A stretch of 64,000 nucleotides of DNA from Nakamurella panacisegetis. GTDB lineage: Bacteria > Actinomycetota > Actinomycetes > Mycobacteriales > Nakamurellaceae. Location of the stretch: contig NZ_LT629710.1 in NCBI RefSeq assembly GCF_900104535.1, positions 4,685,501 to 4,749,500 of the forward strand, given 5' to 3'. The notes beneath the pieces were generated by a model. It was not told the origin of the DNA. It made no database searches and worked only from the letters and a program-made list of their open reading frames with translations. The first letter of the stretch is position 1. Each line of letters opens with the position of its first letter. Below, one piece after another: positions 43,769 to 53,485 of this stretch. A program made the position numbers and the translations under genes.

Positions 43769-44254
43769 TCACGCCGATCGATCGATGAGCGTCTCTCGTC
43801 CGCTGATCGTGGTGGCTGTGATGCGGACCCAATGCGGACGGGCCACGAACCGGACCCACGGGCGCAGTCCCAGTTTGTTCAACCGGGCGGTCACTTCCGC
43901 CGATTCCTCCCGCCGCGCCTGACCGGCGAACAGGACGCTCCAGGCCGCGCCGCGCTGCTCGTCCAACCCGTCGACCTCGAAGGCGACCGGCTGGCCGAGT
44001 TCCACGGCGGCCAGCAAGGATCCGGGATCGGTCAGGAACACGACCTCGTCCCCGTCCAGTTCGTGGTTGATCGGGAGGATCACCTGTTCGCCGTCCAGCA
44101 CGAACGCGACCCGCCCCATCCGGGCGGATGCGATCCGCCGCAGGCACTCCTCCTTGTTCAGGATGAGCAGTCCGGCGTGGTCGAGCGGTGAGCCGACCGC
44201 CTTCACCTGGCCGTCGTCTTGCGGCGTGGCCCTGGTCGAGTGGGGGTGCGTCAC
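43769..44254 (-). CDS. pyridoxamine 5'-phosphate oxidase-like flavin/F420-binding protein
   Basis: The 161-residue split-barrel protein starts at GTG 44254 with AAAGGA 5 nt upstream. It has the PNPOx-like pattern ILNKEECLRRIASARMGRVAFVLDGEQVILPINHELDGDEVVFLTDPGSLLAAVELGQPVAFEVDGLDEQRGAAWSVLFAGQARR. The GRVAF...ILPINH...G and AWSVLFxGxAR blocks fit the actinobacterial subgroup that binds flavin or F420, or only haem or nothing in some members. True PNPOx activity is unlikely given size. It sits downstream of the DevS-type kinase on the same strand. Confidence 0.82.
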   Translation of the reverse strand: MTHPHSTRATPQDDGQVKAVGSPLDHAGLLILNKEECLRRIASARMGRVAFVLDGEQVILPINHELDGDEVVFLTDPGSLLAAVELGQPVAFEVDGLDEQRGAAWSVLFAGQARREESAEVTARLNKLGLRPWVRFVARPHWVRITATTISGRETLIDRSA

Positions 44255-44319
44255 GTTGATCCTTTCGGTCGTCCGGTCGAGGTGCGATGTCGGTTGCCCC
44301 ACGGTCGGTTTCGGGTCGG

Positions 44320-46095
<1,776 letters not shown>

Positions 46096-46258
46096 TCAAC
46101 ACTGACACAACCCTCACCACCGACGTATACGCCATAAGAGCGACCCTGAGAGGCAATCCGGCACGCCGGTCTACCCCATAAGGGTCGATGACACAGCGAC
46201 CGGAGGAATCCGGCCCACTCACTCGAAAGAACGGAGCTGGGTGACGCTGCACCGGGTG

Positions 46259-46273
46259 GAGACTTTCGGCCCT
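46259..46273. promoter_or_regulatory. DosR/DevR-box-like site upstream of the hypothetical/M50 pair
   Basis: GAGACTTTCGGCCCT differs little from the GGGACTTTCGGCCC form of the DosR box. It ends 16 nt before GTG 46290 and 34 nt before ATG 46308, close enough that the transcript may be nearly leaderless. It is 167 nt from the divergent kinase start. Confidence 0.5.
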
Positions 46274-46289
46274 ACCCGTTGTCCGTCCG

Positions 46290-46730
46290 GTGTCCGACCC
46301 TTCTTCCATGATCGAAACGCTCGGACGTGCCGACCCGGGGCAGAGCCTCGTCGGCCGTCAACTCGCCGGCCCGACCGCACCCCCGCCGGACCTCGGGTCC
46401 ATGGCCGGCGCAGGCGATCCAGCGGCCGCGGCCGAGCGTATCGCCGCCACCGCCGCGGCGTTGCGTACCCGGGACCGAATCGCCGCGCTGGAGGCCAAGG
46501 TGTGGGAGGCCGCCCTCACATGGTGTTCGGCCGCCGAATTCCTGGTCGCTCTGAGTGCGGGCGCGAACGGTTCGGTGACCGCGTACGGATTCGTCCCGTC
46601 CGAGGTGATCCGGGAAACCGTGACCGGCATGTGCCGGGCCTGGCCGGAAGTGACCAACGTGATCGATCAGCTGGCTTGCCTTCCGAGCCGGCGGCCACCC
46701 GAGTCAGCCGACTGGTCGCTCCGGCGATGA
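46290..46730 (+). CDS. hypothetical protein coupled to the M50 protease
   Basis: The ORF encodes 146 residues from GTG 46290 (140 from ATG 46308). A Pro/Gly-rich N-terminus is followed by a helical part: AAAAERIAATAAALRTRDRIAALEAKVWEAALTWCSAAEFLVALSAG. No family is recognised. Its TGA overlaps the ATG of the M50 protease (ATGA), indicating translational coupling, and a DosR-like box lies immediately upstream. These contextual features, with strong GC3, support a real gene. Confidence 0.6.
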   Translation: MSDPSSMIETLGRADPGQSLVGRQLAGPTAPPPDLGSMAGAGDPAAAAERIAATAAALRTRDRIAALEAKVWEAALTWCSAAEFLVALSAGANGSVTAYGFVPSEVIRETVTGMCRAWPEVTNVIDQLACLPSRRPPESADWSLRR

Positions 46731-47953
46731 CCAGCGGCCCCAGCCGCTTCGAGGGATCACCGGCGACGGGCCAACCGACCCCGATCAGGCGCCGGGATAC
46801 CCCGTTCGGCCCGGGTCTCCCGATGGGCCGCTGGGCGGGCGTACCGATCCGCGCGCACCCGTCCGTGCTGCTCATGTTGGCCTTCTTCGCCTATTTCCTG
46901 GCCACCTCGGCCCTCCCGGCGGTCCGGTCCGGGCAATCCACGGCGGCCTACTGGTGGGTCGGCAGCATCACCGCGGCCGCCTTCTGGTTGACGTTGCTCG
47001 CGCATGAGCTGGCCCATGCCGTCACGGCCCGCCACTTCGGCATGAGGGTGGAGAGGATCACCCTGTGGGCCTTGGGCGGCCTCACCGAACTCCACGGCGA
47101 GCCCCCGTCGCCTCGCGCCGACGCTCTGATCGCCGGGTCGGGCCCGGCCGTCAGCCTGGTCATCGGTGGGGCCTGCGGCGCGGTGGCCTGGTGGTCGGGT
47201 ACGTCGAGCCTGGCGGTGGCGGCCGTCGCCTGGCTGGCCGGCGCCAGCGTCTTTCTCGGGGTGTTCAATCTTCTCCCGGCCGCCCCTCTGGACGGCGGAC
47301 GCCTGCTGCGGGCCTGGCTCTGGTGGCGTTCCCACGACCGGGCCAAGGCCGCGGTCCGAGCGACGTCCGCCGGCCGGGTGCTCGGCACCGCGCTGGTCGT
47401 TCTCGGCTTCCTCGAACTCCTCGCCGGTGGATGGGGCGGCCTCTGGCTCGCGCTGATCGGCTGGTTCATCGTCAGCGGCGCGGCCGGCGAGCGCTACGCG
47501 GTCAGTGCCGAGAAGCTGCGGACCCTGACGGTGCGCGAGGTGATGAGCCCGGCCCCGTTCGTCGTCGCGGATTGGTGGGCGGTCCAGCATCTGCTCGACC
47601 AGCTCCGTCTGGAGGACACCCATCAGGCCGCTTATCCGGTGATCGACTTCTCCGGCGCCGTCCACGGCGTCCTCACGCTTCAGGACCTGCTGCGCGTACC
47701 ACCCGACCGGCGGGAAGGAACGCGGCTCCGCGACATCATCCGGCGTCCCGTGCTGCTCGTCTCACCGGACGTCTCGATGGCGGACCTGCTGCTGTCGCTG
47801 CATCTGCGGGGCGGTATGGCCGTGGTCGGCGAGAACGGCCGCCCGGTCGGCCTGGTCACGCCGGACGACCTGTCGCGGGCGGCCGCGCTGGCCGAGCTCG
47901 GCTGGCCGGCGAAGCATCCCGGGTCCCGGCCGGACGGTCCGCACACCGTGTAG
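46727..47953 (+). CDS. site-2-type M50 membrane metalloprotease with CBS domains
   Basis: The 408-residue protein has about six membrane helices in residues 45-235. The zinc site is HELAH at 93-97 plus the third-ligand motif NLLPAAPLDGG at 181-191. A cytoplasmic CBS pair follows at about 255-400 (VMSPAPFVVADWWAVQHLLDQLRLEDTHQAAYPVID and RRPVLLVSPDVSMADLLLSLHLRGGMAVVGENGRPVGLVT). This Rip3-like architecture couples intramembrane cleavage to adenylate sensing. Mycobacterial Rip3 (Rv2625c) belongs to the DosR regulon, consistent with the box upstream. Start ATG 46727. Confidence 0.9.
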   Translation: MTSGPSRFEGSPATGQPTPIRRRDTPFGPGLPMGRWAGVPIRAHPSVLLMLAFFAYFLATSALPAVRSGQSTAAYWWVGSITAAAFWLTLLAHELAHAVTARHFGMRVERITLWALGGLTELHGEPPSPRADALIAGSGPAVSLVIGGACGAVAWWSGTSSLAVAAVAWLAGASVFLGVFNLLPAAPLDGGRLLRAWLWWRSHDRAKAAVRATSAGRVLGTALVVLGFLELLAGGWGGLWLALIGWFIVSGAAGERYAVSAEKLRTLTVREVMSPAPFVVADWWAVQHLLDQLRLEDTHQAAYPVIDFSGAVHGVLTLQDLLRVPPDRREGTRLRDIIRRPVLLVSPDVSMADLLLSLHLRGGMAVVGENGRPVGLVTPDDLSRAAALAELGWPAKHPGSRPDGPHTV

Positions 47954-48013
47954 GTCGTGCGGGACGTGGCCGGCAACGGGGATGCGACCGACCCCCGCGA
48001 GCGGCGCGCCGCG

Positions 48014-48027
48014 GGGACTTTCGCCTC
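48014..48027. promoter_or_regulatory. DosR/DevR-box-like site upstream of the HAD-ATPase gene
   Basis: GGGACTTTCGCCTC resembles the box core with a weak right half. It lies 84 nt before ATG 48112 in the 158-nt gap after the M50 gene, suggesting the HAD-ATPase gene has its own promoter. Confidence 0.45.
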
Positions 48028-48111
48028 TGGTCGTTGACGGTGGCCGGGTCCGACGATGAACGCGGGCCGGACATGCCAGGTCGGCCGCCGGCTATGGAGG
48101 GAAGAGCAGAG

Positions 48112-49803
48112 ATGGGGTGGATTCGCGCGGTCGCGCTGGACCTGGACGGGACCATCGCGGCCGACGAGATCATCGCGTCGTCCATCCTGGACGCGATCAA
48201 GGATGCTCGCTACCGGGGAGTCCGTGTCGTGCTGGTGACCGGGCGAACGGCCGACTCGGTCGGCCGGCACTTCCCCGGACTGCTAGAGGACTTCGACGTC
48301 GCCGTGGTCGAGAACGGCGGCGTGCTGATCGCGGACGGCTGTCACCGCCTGTTGGGCGAACCGGTGGATCCGGCCTTGGTCGCCGCTCTCGCCGAGCAAG
48401 GGGTGCCGGTTCAGAGGGGTGAGCTGCTGGTCGCCGTGTCGGCCCAGCACGACGTGGCCGCTCTGCACGAAGTCGGCCGTCTCGGCCTGGACTGCACACT
48501 GCTCCGCAATCGGGCGGAGTTGATGATCGTGCCGAGCGGAATCTCGAAGGGAACCGGCCTGCTCGCAGCGCTCAACCTGCTCGGGCTGTCGCCGCACAAC
48601 TGTCTGGCCGTCGGCGACGCCGAGAACGACCATTCCATGTTCGATCTCGCCGAACTGGCCGCAGCCCCGACCAATGCGATCCCGGCCGTACTGCACCATG
48701 CCGATCTGACCCTCGAAGCGGCCGACGGAGCCGGCGTGGCCGAACTTCTGGCCGGTCCGGTGATCCGCGGCGAACGACGCCCGACCTCCCGTCGCCGTCA
48801 GATGCGGATCGGTACGTTCCCGGACGGGACACCGGTTCGACTGCCGACCAGCCCGTCGACGATGGTGATCGCCGGCGGCAGCGGGCGCGGAAAGTCCTAC
48901 CTGGCCGGTGTCGTCGCCGAGCAGCTCATCTCCGGCGGGTACCACGTCCTGCTGATCGATCCGGAGGGCGAGCAGTCCGCCCTGGAGGACGCGGCCGGGA
49001 TGATGGCCCTGCGGGTCGGCGACCTCCAGGACGTCGCCCTGGCGGTCGACGCGCTGCGCTCCGGATCCAGTGTGGTACTGGATCTTTCGGGCACTGCGAA
49101 AGACGGCCTCGACGCCGTCCTGGGCGATCTTCTCGCCCGGGTCGTGCCGCTGCGCGCCGAGTTGGGATACCCGCAGTGGGTGATCATCGACGAGGCCCAC
49201 AACCTGGCCGGACCGAACGGCCGGCTGCGCCCCCTGTTCGATCCGACGGCCGGCGGTCACTGCCTGGTCACCTTCCGGCCCGATCTCCTGTGCGCCGAGA
49301 TCCTCACGGACGCGGACGTCATCATCTCCACCAGTCCGCCGATCGATCAGATGCTGGGTACCGCCGATCTCCCCGCCTCGGGTTTGCCCAAGGCCGTCAC
49401 CGGGCAGGCCGTGCTGCTGCGGACCGACCGCGTGGAGCCGGGTCGTCCGTTCCAGGTGACCCAGCGATCGACCCACCACCGGCGCCACCGGCGCAAGTAC
49501 ACCGACCTGCCGCTGCCGCCGGGCAAGGGGTTCCGATTCCGCGGCCCGAACGGAGCCGGTCTGCCGGAGGCCAGGACGGTCGGCGAGTTCCGCGATCAGC
49601 TGGACGACGTCGACCCGGACACTCTGAACTGGCACCTGCGGCGCGGGGACCTGTCCCGTTGGGTCGGCGACGTGGTGCAGGACCGCGAGCTGGCGGTACA
49701 CATCATCCGTCTGGAACACGAGTTGGCGGCGCGTCAGGCGGCCGACATCGCCTGGGCCCGCGAACAACTGGCCGACGCCGTCGATGCCAGGTACGGCGCC
49801 TGA
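48112..49803 (+). CDS. HAD-superfamily phosphatase fused to a HerA/DUF87-like ATPase
   Basis: The 563-residue protein joins two enzymes. Residues 1-215 are a HAD-IIB (Cof-like) phosphatase: ALDLDGT (8-14), TGR at 43-45, Lys146 and VGDAENDHSMF (167-177). Residues about 230-480 are a P-loop ATPase: Walker A GGSGRGKS (255-262), VLLIDPEGEQSALEDAAG and Walker B WVIIDEAHNL (356-365), with the shape of HerA/DUF87 translocases. An Arg/His-rich linker and a C-terminal helical tail (HIIRLEHELAARQAADIAWAREQL) follow. The P-loop part could respond to the phosphatase substrate; no DNA partner genes such as nurA are nearby. ATG 48112 has GGAGGGAAG upstream. Confidence 0.85.
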   Translation: MGWIRAVALDLDGTIAADEIIASSILDAIKDARYRGVRVVLVTGRTADSVGRHFPGLLEDFDVAVVENGGVLIADGCHRLLGEPVDPALVAALAEQGVPVQRGELLVAVSAQHDVAALHEVGRLGLDCTLLRNRAELMIVPSGISKGTGLLAALNLLGLSPHNCLAVGDAENDHSMFDLAELAAAPTNAIPAVLHHADLTLEAADGAGVAELLAGPVIRGERRPTSRRRQMRIGTFPDGTPVRLPTSPSTMVIAGGSGRGKSYLAGVVAEQLISGGYHVLLIDPEGEQSALEDAAGMMALRVGDLQDVALAVDALRSGSSVVLDLSGTAKDGLDAVLGDLLARVVPLRAELGYPQWVIIDEAHNLAGPNGRLRPLFDPTAGGHCLVTFRPDLLCAEILTDADVIISTSPPIDQMLGTADLPASGLPKAVTGQAVLLRTDRVEPGRPFQVTQRSTHHRRHRRKYTDLPLPPGKGFRFRGPNGAGLPEARTVGEFRDQLDDVDPDTLNWHLRRGDLSRWVGDVVQDRELAVHIIRLEHELAARQAADIAWAREQLADAVDARYGA

Positions 49804-49845
49804 TGAGGCGCCCCATCCGCCCGTCGCGCGTCCGGCCGGCCGGCG

Positions 49846-50838
49846 TCAGGCCCGGGCGTGGCTCCTGATGTCACGGAACACCTCGGCCAGGGCCAGACGC
49901 GGAGTCGGTGCCAGCCGGGTGAAACTGGGCTTGGGCCATCCGGCGCGGATGATCATGTGGGTGAACTGGCCGGACGGCACCTCTCGGTCCAGGTACTCGC
50001 GGGTCGTGAAGGACTCCAGCGGTTGAGTGATCGGACAGGTGGCGAGGCCGATGGCCGATGCCTCCAGGAGCACCGCGCTGGTGGCCTCACCCGAGCGCAT
50101 TCGTGCCCGGGGATCATCGGTCGGGCCGGCGAGCAGCAGGAGCTCGCCCGCATCTTCCTCCGTCGAGTTGCCCGGCCAGGTCAGCTCACCGGCCGGAAAC
50201 GTCCGGTCCGCGTCGTGTCCGGTTCCCGCCGGCCGCACGCTACCCGGGATCCCGACGGTGTCGGGTAGGTGCTGACCGGCCCATCGGCGCAGCTCGTCCC
50301 GATAGCCGGGGTCACGCTCCTGCTGGAGTGCAGCCGCCCGGACGGCGGCCTCGAGGCGCTGGCGGCGCCGGCCGTCGGACACCTGGATCAACCCGGCCTG
50401 GTGACGGGCGGCCACCTCGCTCAGCACGTTCAGCAGGGAAGCCGGGATCTCCCACGAACTGTAGGGCCGGCGATCGGATCGCCGGACCGGGATCGCGGCC
50501 GCCCACCGGGCCTGCTCGGCCGTCGGCTCGGCCGCCCGGAACTCCAGCGCCGCCAGATGGTCCGGCTGGGAGGGGTCGGGGAACCGGGTCACCTTCGTGG
50601 CCCATCCGGCCGCGGCGAAGGCCACCCGGGCGTGGTGCAGAACAGCGCCGCAGCTGAGCAGCAGGTCCAGGCCCTCGGGGTCGGTGGCCCGGAGCCATCG
50701 GCGACGGTCCGCATGCAGGTGCAGCGAATTGTCCTGGAGGTCCCAGCGCCACGGCTGACTGTTGTGGATCGAGGGGGCGCGCTGCGCGAGCGTCAGGACG
50801 GTGGTCACCGTCTGGACGTCAGGCCTTGGTTGAGACAT
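49846..50838 (-). CDS. Acg-type nitroreductase-fold protein
   Basis: The 330-residue protein starts at ATG 50838 with GGGAGG 8 nt upstream. It matches the Acg family: TLAQRAPSIHNSQPWRWDLQDNSLHLHADRRRWLRATDPEGLDLLLSCGAVLHHARVAFAAAG, and AIPVRRSDRRPYSSWEIP. The C-terminus has TSAVLLEASAIGLATCPITQPLE. Acg (Rv2032) of M. tuberculosis is DosR-regulated and binds FMN in a lid-blocked way, probably sequestering rather than reducing. A DosR-like box lies about 120 nt upstream on this gene's side of a divergent promoter region shared with a universal stress protein. Confidence 0.88.
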   Translation of the reverse strand: MSQPRPDVQTVTTVLTLAQRAPSIHNSQPWRWDLQDNSLHLHADRRRWLRATDPEGLDLLLSCGAVLHHARVAFAAAGWATKVTRFPDPSQPDHLAALEFRAAEPTAEQARWAAAIPVRRSDRRPYSSWEIPASLLNVLSEVAARHQAGLIQVSDGRRRQRLEAAVRAAALQQERDPGYRDELRRWAGQHLPDTVGIPGSVRPAGTGHDADRTFPAGELTWPGNSTEEDAGELLLLAGPTDDPRARMRSGEATSAVLLEASAIGLATCPITQPLESFTTREYLDREVPSGQFTHMIIRAGWPKPSFTRLAPTPRLALAEVFRDIRSHARA

Positions 50839-50958
50839 GGGAAACGACCTCCCGATCGACATGCTGGTAAGAGACCGCGTTCCCGGTGCCGCCGACCCAG
50901 CATCACGGCCGGCGTCGGTCCTGATGATGATGTTGGGCCTGCGCGCCGTCCCGGAACA

Positions 50959-50972
50959 GGGTCGAAGGTCCC
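50959..50972. promoter_or_regulatory. DosR/DevR-box-like site upstream of the Acg-type gene
   Basis: GGGTCGAAGGTCCC has the GGG/CCC arms and the GTCC half of the box. It lies in the 302-bp divergent region between the Acg-type gene (start 50838) and the universal stress gene (start 51141), 121 nt from the former. The rest of that region has no ORF worth calling. Confidence 0.5.
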
Positions 50973-51040
50973 GTCCCACAACCGGTTTCGACGAACCGGC
51001 GAGCTGGAGGGCTCGGCCGGAGCGACCCGGCGGGTGACAA

Positions 51041-51055
51041 GAGTCCTTTGTCCCC
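51041..51055. promoter_or_regulatory. DosR/DevR-box-like site upstream of universal stress gene
   Basis: GAGTCCTTTGTCCCC reads GGGGACAAAGGACTC on the other strand, close to the box core. It ends 86 nt before ATG 51141, similar to the spacing seen at 57529-57542 before the second universal stress gene. Confidence 0.5.
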
Positions 51056-51140
51056 GCGATGACGACCTCGGCCTCTGGACCACCGATCGCGACGCGTCGG
51101 AGAATGATCCACCATCACAAACCGATCGGAGATCGACCCC

Positions 51141-51638
51141 ATGACCAGAGCCCAGGACGCACCGTCAGAACACGCCGAGCGAACCGCCGTCATGCCGGAC
51201 TCGTTGCGCGGCAGCGTCATCGTGGGCGTCGATGGTTCGCCGGCCTCGCTGGAGGCCATCCGGATGGGTCATCGTCTGGCCGGCGCTCTTGGACTGCCAC
51301 TGTCGGCCATTCACATCTGGCACCCTTCCAGCCCGCTCCGGGTGCCACCCAGCTGGCATCCCCACGATGACGCGATGACCATGCTGGCGCACTCGGTTCG
51401 CGTTGCCTTCGAGCCGGAGCCGGCACCCGACGTGCAGTTGTTCGTCGAGCGGGGTGACGCCGCCTCGTCACTGATCGAATGCAGTGACGGTGCGGCGATG
51501 CTGGTCGTCGGCCGGAAGGCCACGCGGAGCGGACTGGGCGGGGCGTTGATGGGCTCGGTGAGTTCGGCCTGTGCGGCGCACGCCCGGTGTCCGGTGCTGG
51601 TCGTCCAGCAGCCCGGGGATGCGGACGGAAGCGCCTGA
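51141..51638 (+). CDS. universal stress protein (single UspA domain)
   Basis: The 165-residue protein has one UspA domain: SVIVGVDGSPASLEAIRMGHRLAGALGLPLSAIHIWHP and the nucleotide-binding end MLVVGRKATRSGLGGALMGSVSSACAAHARCPVLVVQQPG. The G-x2-x-T/S-rich loop ending GS is of the ATP-binding type. A 20-residue N-terminal extension is present. A DosR-like box upstream and the divergent Acg-type gene suggest hypoxia or starvation control. Its 3' end overlaps, antisense, an uncertain ORF of the minus strand. Confidence 0.9.
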   Translation: MTRAQDAPSEHAERTAVMPDSLRGSVIVGVDGSPASLEAIRMGHRLAGALGLPLSAIHIWHPSSPLRVPPSWHPHDDAMTMLAHSVRVAFEPEPAPDVQLFVERGDAASSLIECSDGAAMLVVGRKATRSGLGGALMGSVSSACAAHARCPVLVVQQPGDADGSA

Positions 51639-51944
51639 TCCTTCCGGCGCACCGACCGTCGCGACCGGCTCGTCCGTCGCGACCGGCTCGTCCGGTCGGG
51701 ACAGGTGTCCCACCGCGACGGGGTGCGTCTCCGGGGCCGGGGTCTCCGGACGGGCCAGCCCACGGAGTTCGACCGGGGTCAGCGACGACAGGATGCGACC
51801 GGTTCTCGGATCGCAGGTCAACATGGCGTCCACGCCGGCCGCATCCATCCGGTCGGCCAGAGCCGACAGCGTGGGTGCCGTGCCGAGGGCCTGGAGAAAT
51901 CGTCCCCGGTTTCCGCCCGACTCACCGGAACTCGATGCCGCCAT
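51468..51944 (-). CDS. uncertain ORF after htpX, partly antisense to the universal stress gene
   Basis: The ORF starts at ATG 51944, only 1 nt after the htpX stop, and encodes 158 residues. The first about 100 residues look plausible (RGRFLQALGTAPTLSALADRMDAAGVDAMLTCDPRTGRILSSLTPVELRGLARPE), with an 18-nt tandem repeat giving DEPVATDEPVAT. The last 57 codons are antisense to the end of the universal stress gene and have the Arg/His/Gln composition of a shadow. The true stop may have been lost by a frameshift, or the ORF may be spurious. Confidence 0.35.
   Translation of the reverse strand: MAASSSGESGGNRGRFLQALGTAPTLSALADRMDAAGVDAMLTCDPRTGRILSSLTPVELRGLARPETPAPETHPVAVGHLSRPDEPVATDEPVATVGAPEGSGASVRIPGLLDDQHRTPGVRRTGRTHRAHQRPAQSAPRGLPADDQHRRTVTAFDQ
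51658..51693. repeat. two perfect tandem 18-nt repeats
   Basis: Units 51658-51675 and 51676-51693 are identical (GTCGCGACCGGCTCGTCC). They lie just after the universal stress gene stop and inside the uncertain minus-strand ORF, where they encode a duplicated six-residue block. Confidence 0.75.
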
Positions 51945-51945
51945 C

Positions 51946-52884
51946 TCACACCGTCCGGGTTCTGAGCATCGACTCGAGAGCGGCGATGCGTTCGGCGAGC
52001 GGCGGGTGGGTGTCGAACAGCCGATGCACGAAGCCCTCGTGATGTCGCAACGGGTCGCAGATGAACATCGAAGCCGTGGCGTGATTGACGCGCTTCAGTG
52101 GCGCCTGCGTCCGGTCCAGGTCCCGGAGCGCCCGCAGCAGCCCAGCCGGGTTCCGGGTGAGCTCGACCCCGCTGGCGTCGGCCATCGCCTCCCGGCGACG
52201 CGAGACGGCGAGCCGGATCAGGGGGCCGACCAGGAACCCGACGACGGCCAGCAGCGCCGAGGCGAGCAGGGTGATCGCCGTCACCTGGGCCGCGTTGCGC
52301 CCCTGCCCCCTGACCAGCACCGCCGTGCGCCAAAGGGTCGCCGACAGCAATCCGGCCAGCCCGATCATGGTGGCGACGATCAACAGCAACCTGGTGTCGA
52401 AGTTCTTGATATGACTCATCTCGTGGGCCAGGACCCCCTCCAGTTCCTCCCGGTCCATCACCGCCAGGAGGCCGGTCGTCACGCAGACCGCGGCGTGCTG
52501 GGGGCTGATCCCGGTGGCACACGCGTTGGGGGCCGGGTCATCGATCACGTAGACGGCGGGGGTCGGCAGGCCGTCGCCGATGGCCAGCGCCTCCACCAGG
52601 TCGCACAGCGCGGCGTAGCGGGCCGGATCGGCCGGCCGGGCTCCGGCCGTTGCCAGCACCAGGCGGGCACCGGAGACCAGACTGAACGCCGCGGCCGCGG
52701 CGGCGAAGACGGCGGCGACCACGATCCCGAAGACGACATCCGGCATCGCCGAGGTGTGTCCGGGCCGGGTGGAACCGGCGCCGACGAGCCAGCCGACCAG
52801 CGCTCCGACCCCGATCCAGATCAGCACGAAAAGGATGACATAGGCAATACTGCGGCGTTTGTTGCGCGCGATTTCGTGGTACAT
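51946..52884 (-). CDS. htpX: HtpX-family membrane metalloprotease
   Basis: The 312-residue protein starts at ATG 52884. It has two N-terminal membrane helices (about 14-35 and 50-72), the M48 zinc site HEMSH at 154-158 followed by IKNFDTRLL, two more helices, and the third-ligand region REAMADASGVELTRNPAGLLRALRDL. The C-terminal FDTHPPLAERIAALESM is diagnostic of HtpX. It degrades damaged membrane proteins. It follows lemA by 10 nt in a CBS/BON-lemA-htpX operon; LemA-HtpX pairing is common. Confidence 0.92.
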   Translation of the reverse strand: MYHEIARNKRRSIAYVILFVLIWIGVGALVGWLVGAGSTRPGHTSAMPDVVFGIVVAAVFAAAAAAFSLVSGARLVLATAGARPADPARYAALCDLVEALAIGDGLPTPAVYVIDDPAPNACATGISPQHAAVCVTTGLLAVMDREELEGVLAHEMSHIKNFDTRLLLIVATMIGLAGLLSATLWRTAVLVRGQGRNAAQVTAITLLASALLAVVGFLVGPLIRLAVSRRREAMADASGVELTRNPAGLLRALRDLDRTQAPLKRVNHATASMFICDPLRHHEGFVHRLFDTHPPLAERIAALESMLRTRTV

Positions 52885-52894
52885 GGACCGACCG

Positions 52895-53485
52895 CTATCG
52901 CATCGGGCGGGGGTTCGAGGTTCCGAATTCCACGGACGGCACCGCCTGATCAGCCGGCTCGGCCTCGAAGTAGTCCAGCTCGGTGAAGCCGAACGGCTTG
53001 GCCAGCAAGAGATTCGGGAAGCTCTGGATGGCACTGTTGTAGTCCCGCGCGCTCGTGTTGTAGTAGCGACGCGCGTATTCCAGCTTGTCCTCGGTGGCCG
53101 TGAGCTGTTCTTGCAGGGCGATGAAATTCTCGGCCGCCCGGAGGGCCGGGTAGCCCTCGGCCACGGCGAACAGCGACCGCAGGGTGGATGTCAATGCGTT
53201 CTCGGCTGCCCCCACGACGGCGGGGTCGCCGGCGGCGCGGGCGCTGACCGCCGCGTTCCGGGCCTGCGTCACGGCTTCGAACGTGCCGCGCTCGTGGGCG
53301 GCATATCCCTGCACGGTCTGCACCAGATTGGGCACCAGGTCATGTCGCCGTCGCAGTTCCACCTCGATCTGCGACCACGCTTCGCGGGTGCGGTTGCGCC
53401 GGCGCACCAAGCCGTTGAACGCGATCACGGCACCGATGACGACCAACGCGGCCACCACCGCGATCACGATCCAGGTCGCCGTCAC
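52895..53485 (-). CDS. lemA: LemA-family protein
   Basis: The 196-residue protein has one N-terminal membrane anchor (TWIVIAVVAALVVIGAVIAFNGLV) and the LemA helical bundle: REAWSQIEVELRRRHDLVPNLVQTVQGYAAHERGTFEAVTQARNAA, ALRAAENFIALQEQLTATEDKLEYARRYYNTSARDYNSAIQSFPNLLLAKPFGFTELDYFE. All conserved blocks are present. The GTG start overlaps the upstream CBS-BON stop (GTGA). It likely works with the adjacent HtpX in envelope quality control. Confidence 0.95.
   Translation of the reverse strand: MTATWIVIAVVAALVVIGAVIAFNGLVRRRNRTREAWSQIEVELRRRHDLVPNLVQTVQGYAAHERGTFEAVTQARNAAVSARAAGDPAVVGAAENALTSTLRSLFAVAEGYPALRAAENFIALQEQLTATEDKLEYARRYYNTSARDYNSAIQSFPNLLLAKPFGFTELDYFEAEPADQAVPSVEFGTSNPRPMR

Noticed and set aside
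51571-52986. 471-codon plus-strand ORF across htpX
   Set aside because: Antisense to htpX, dominated by Arg/Gln/Pro/Gly, and no domain.
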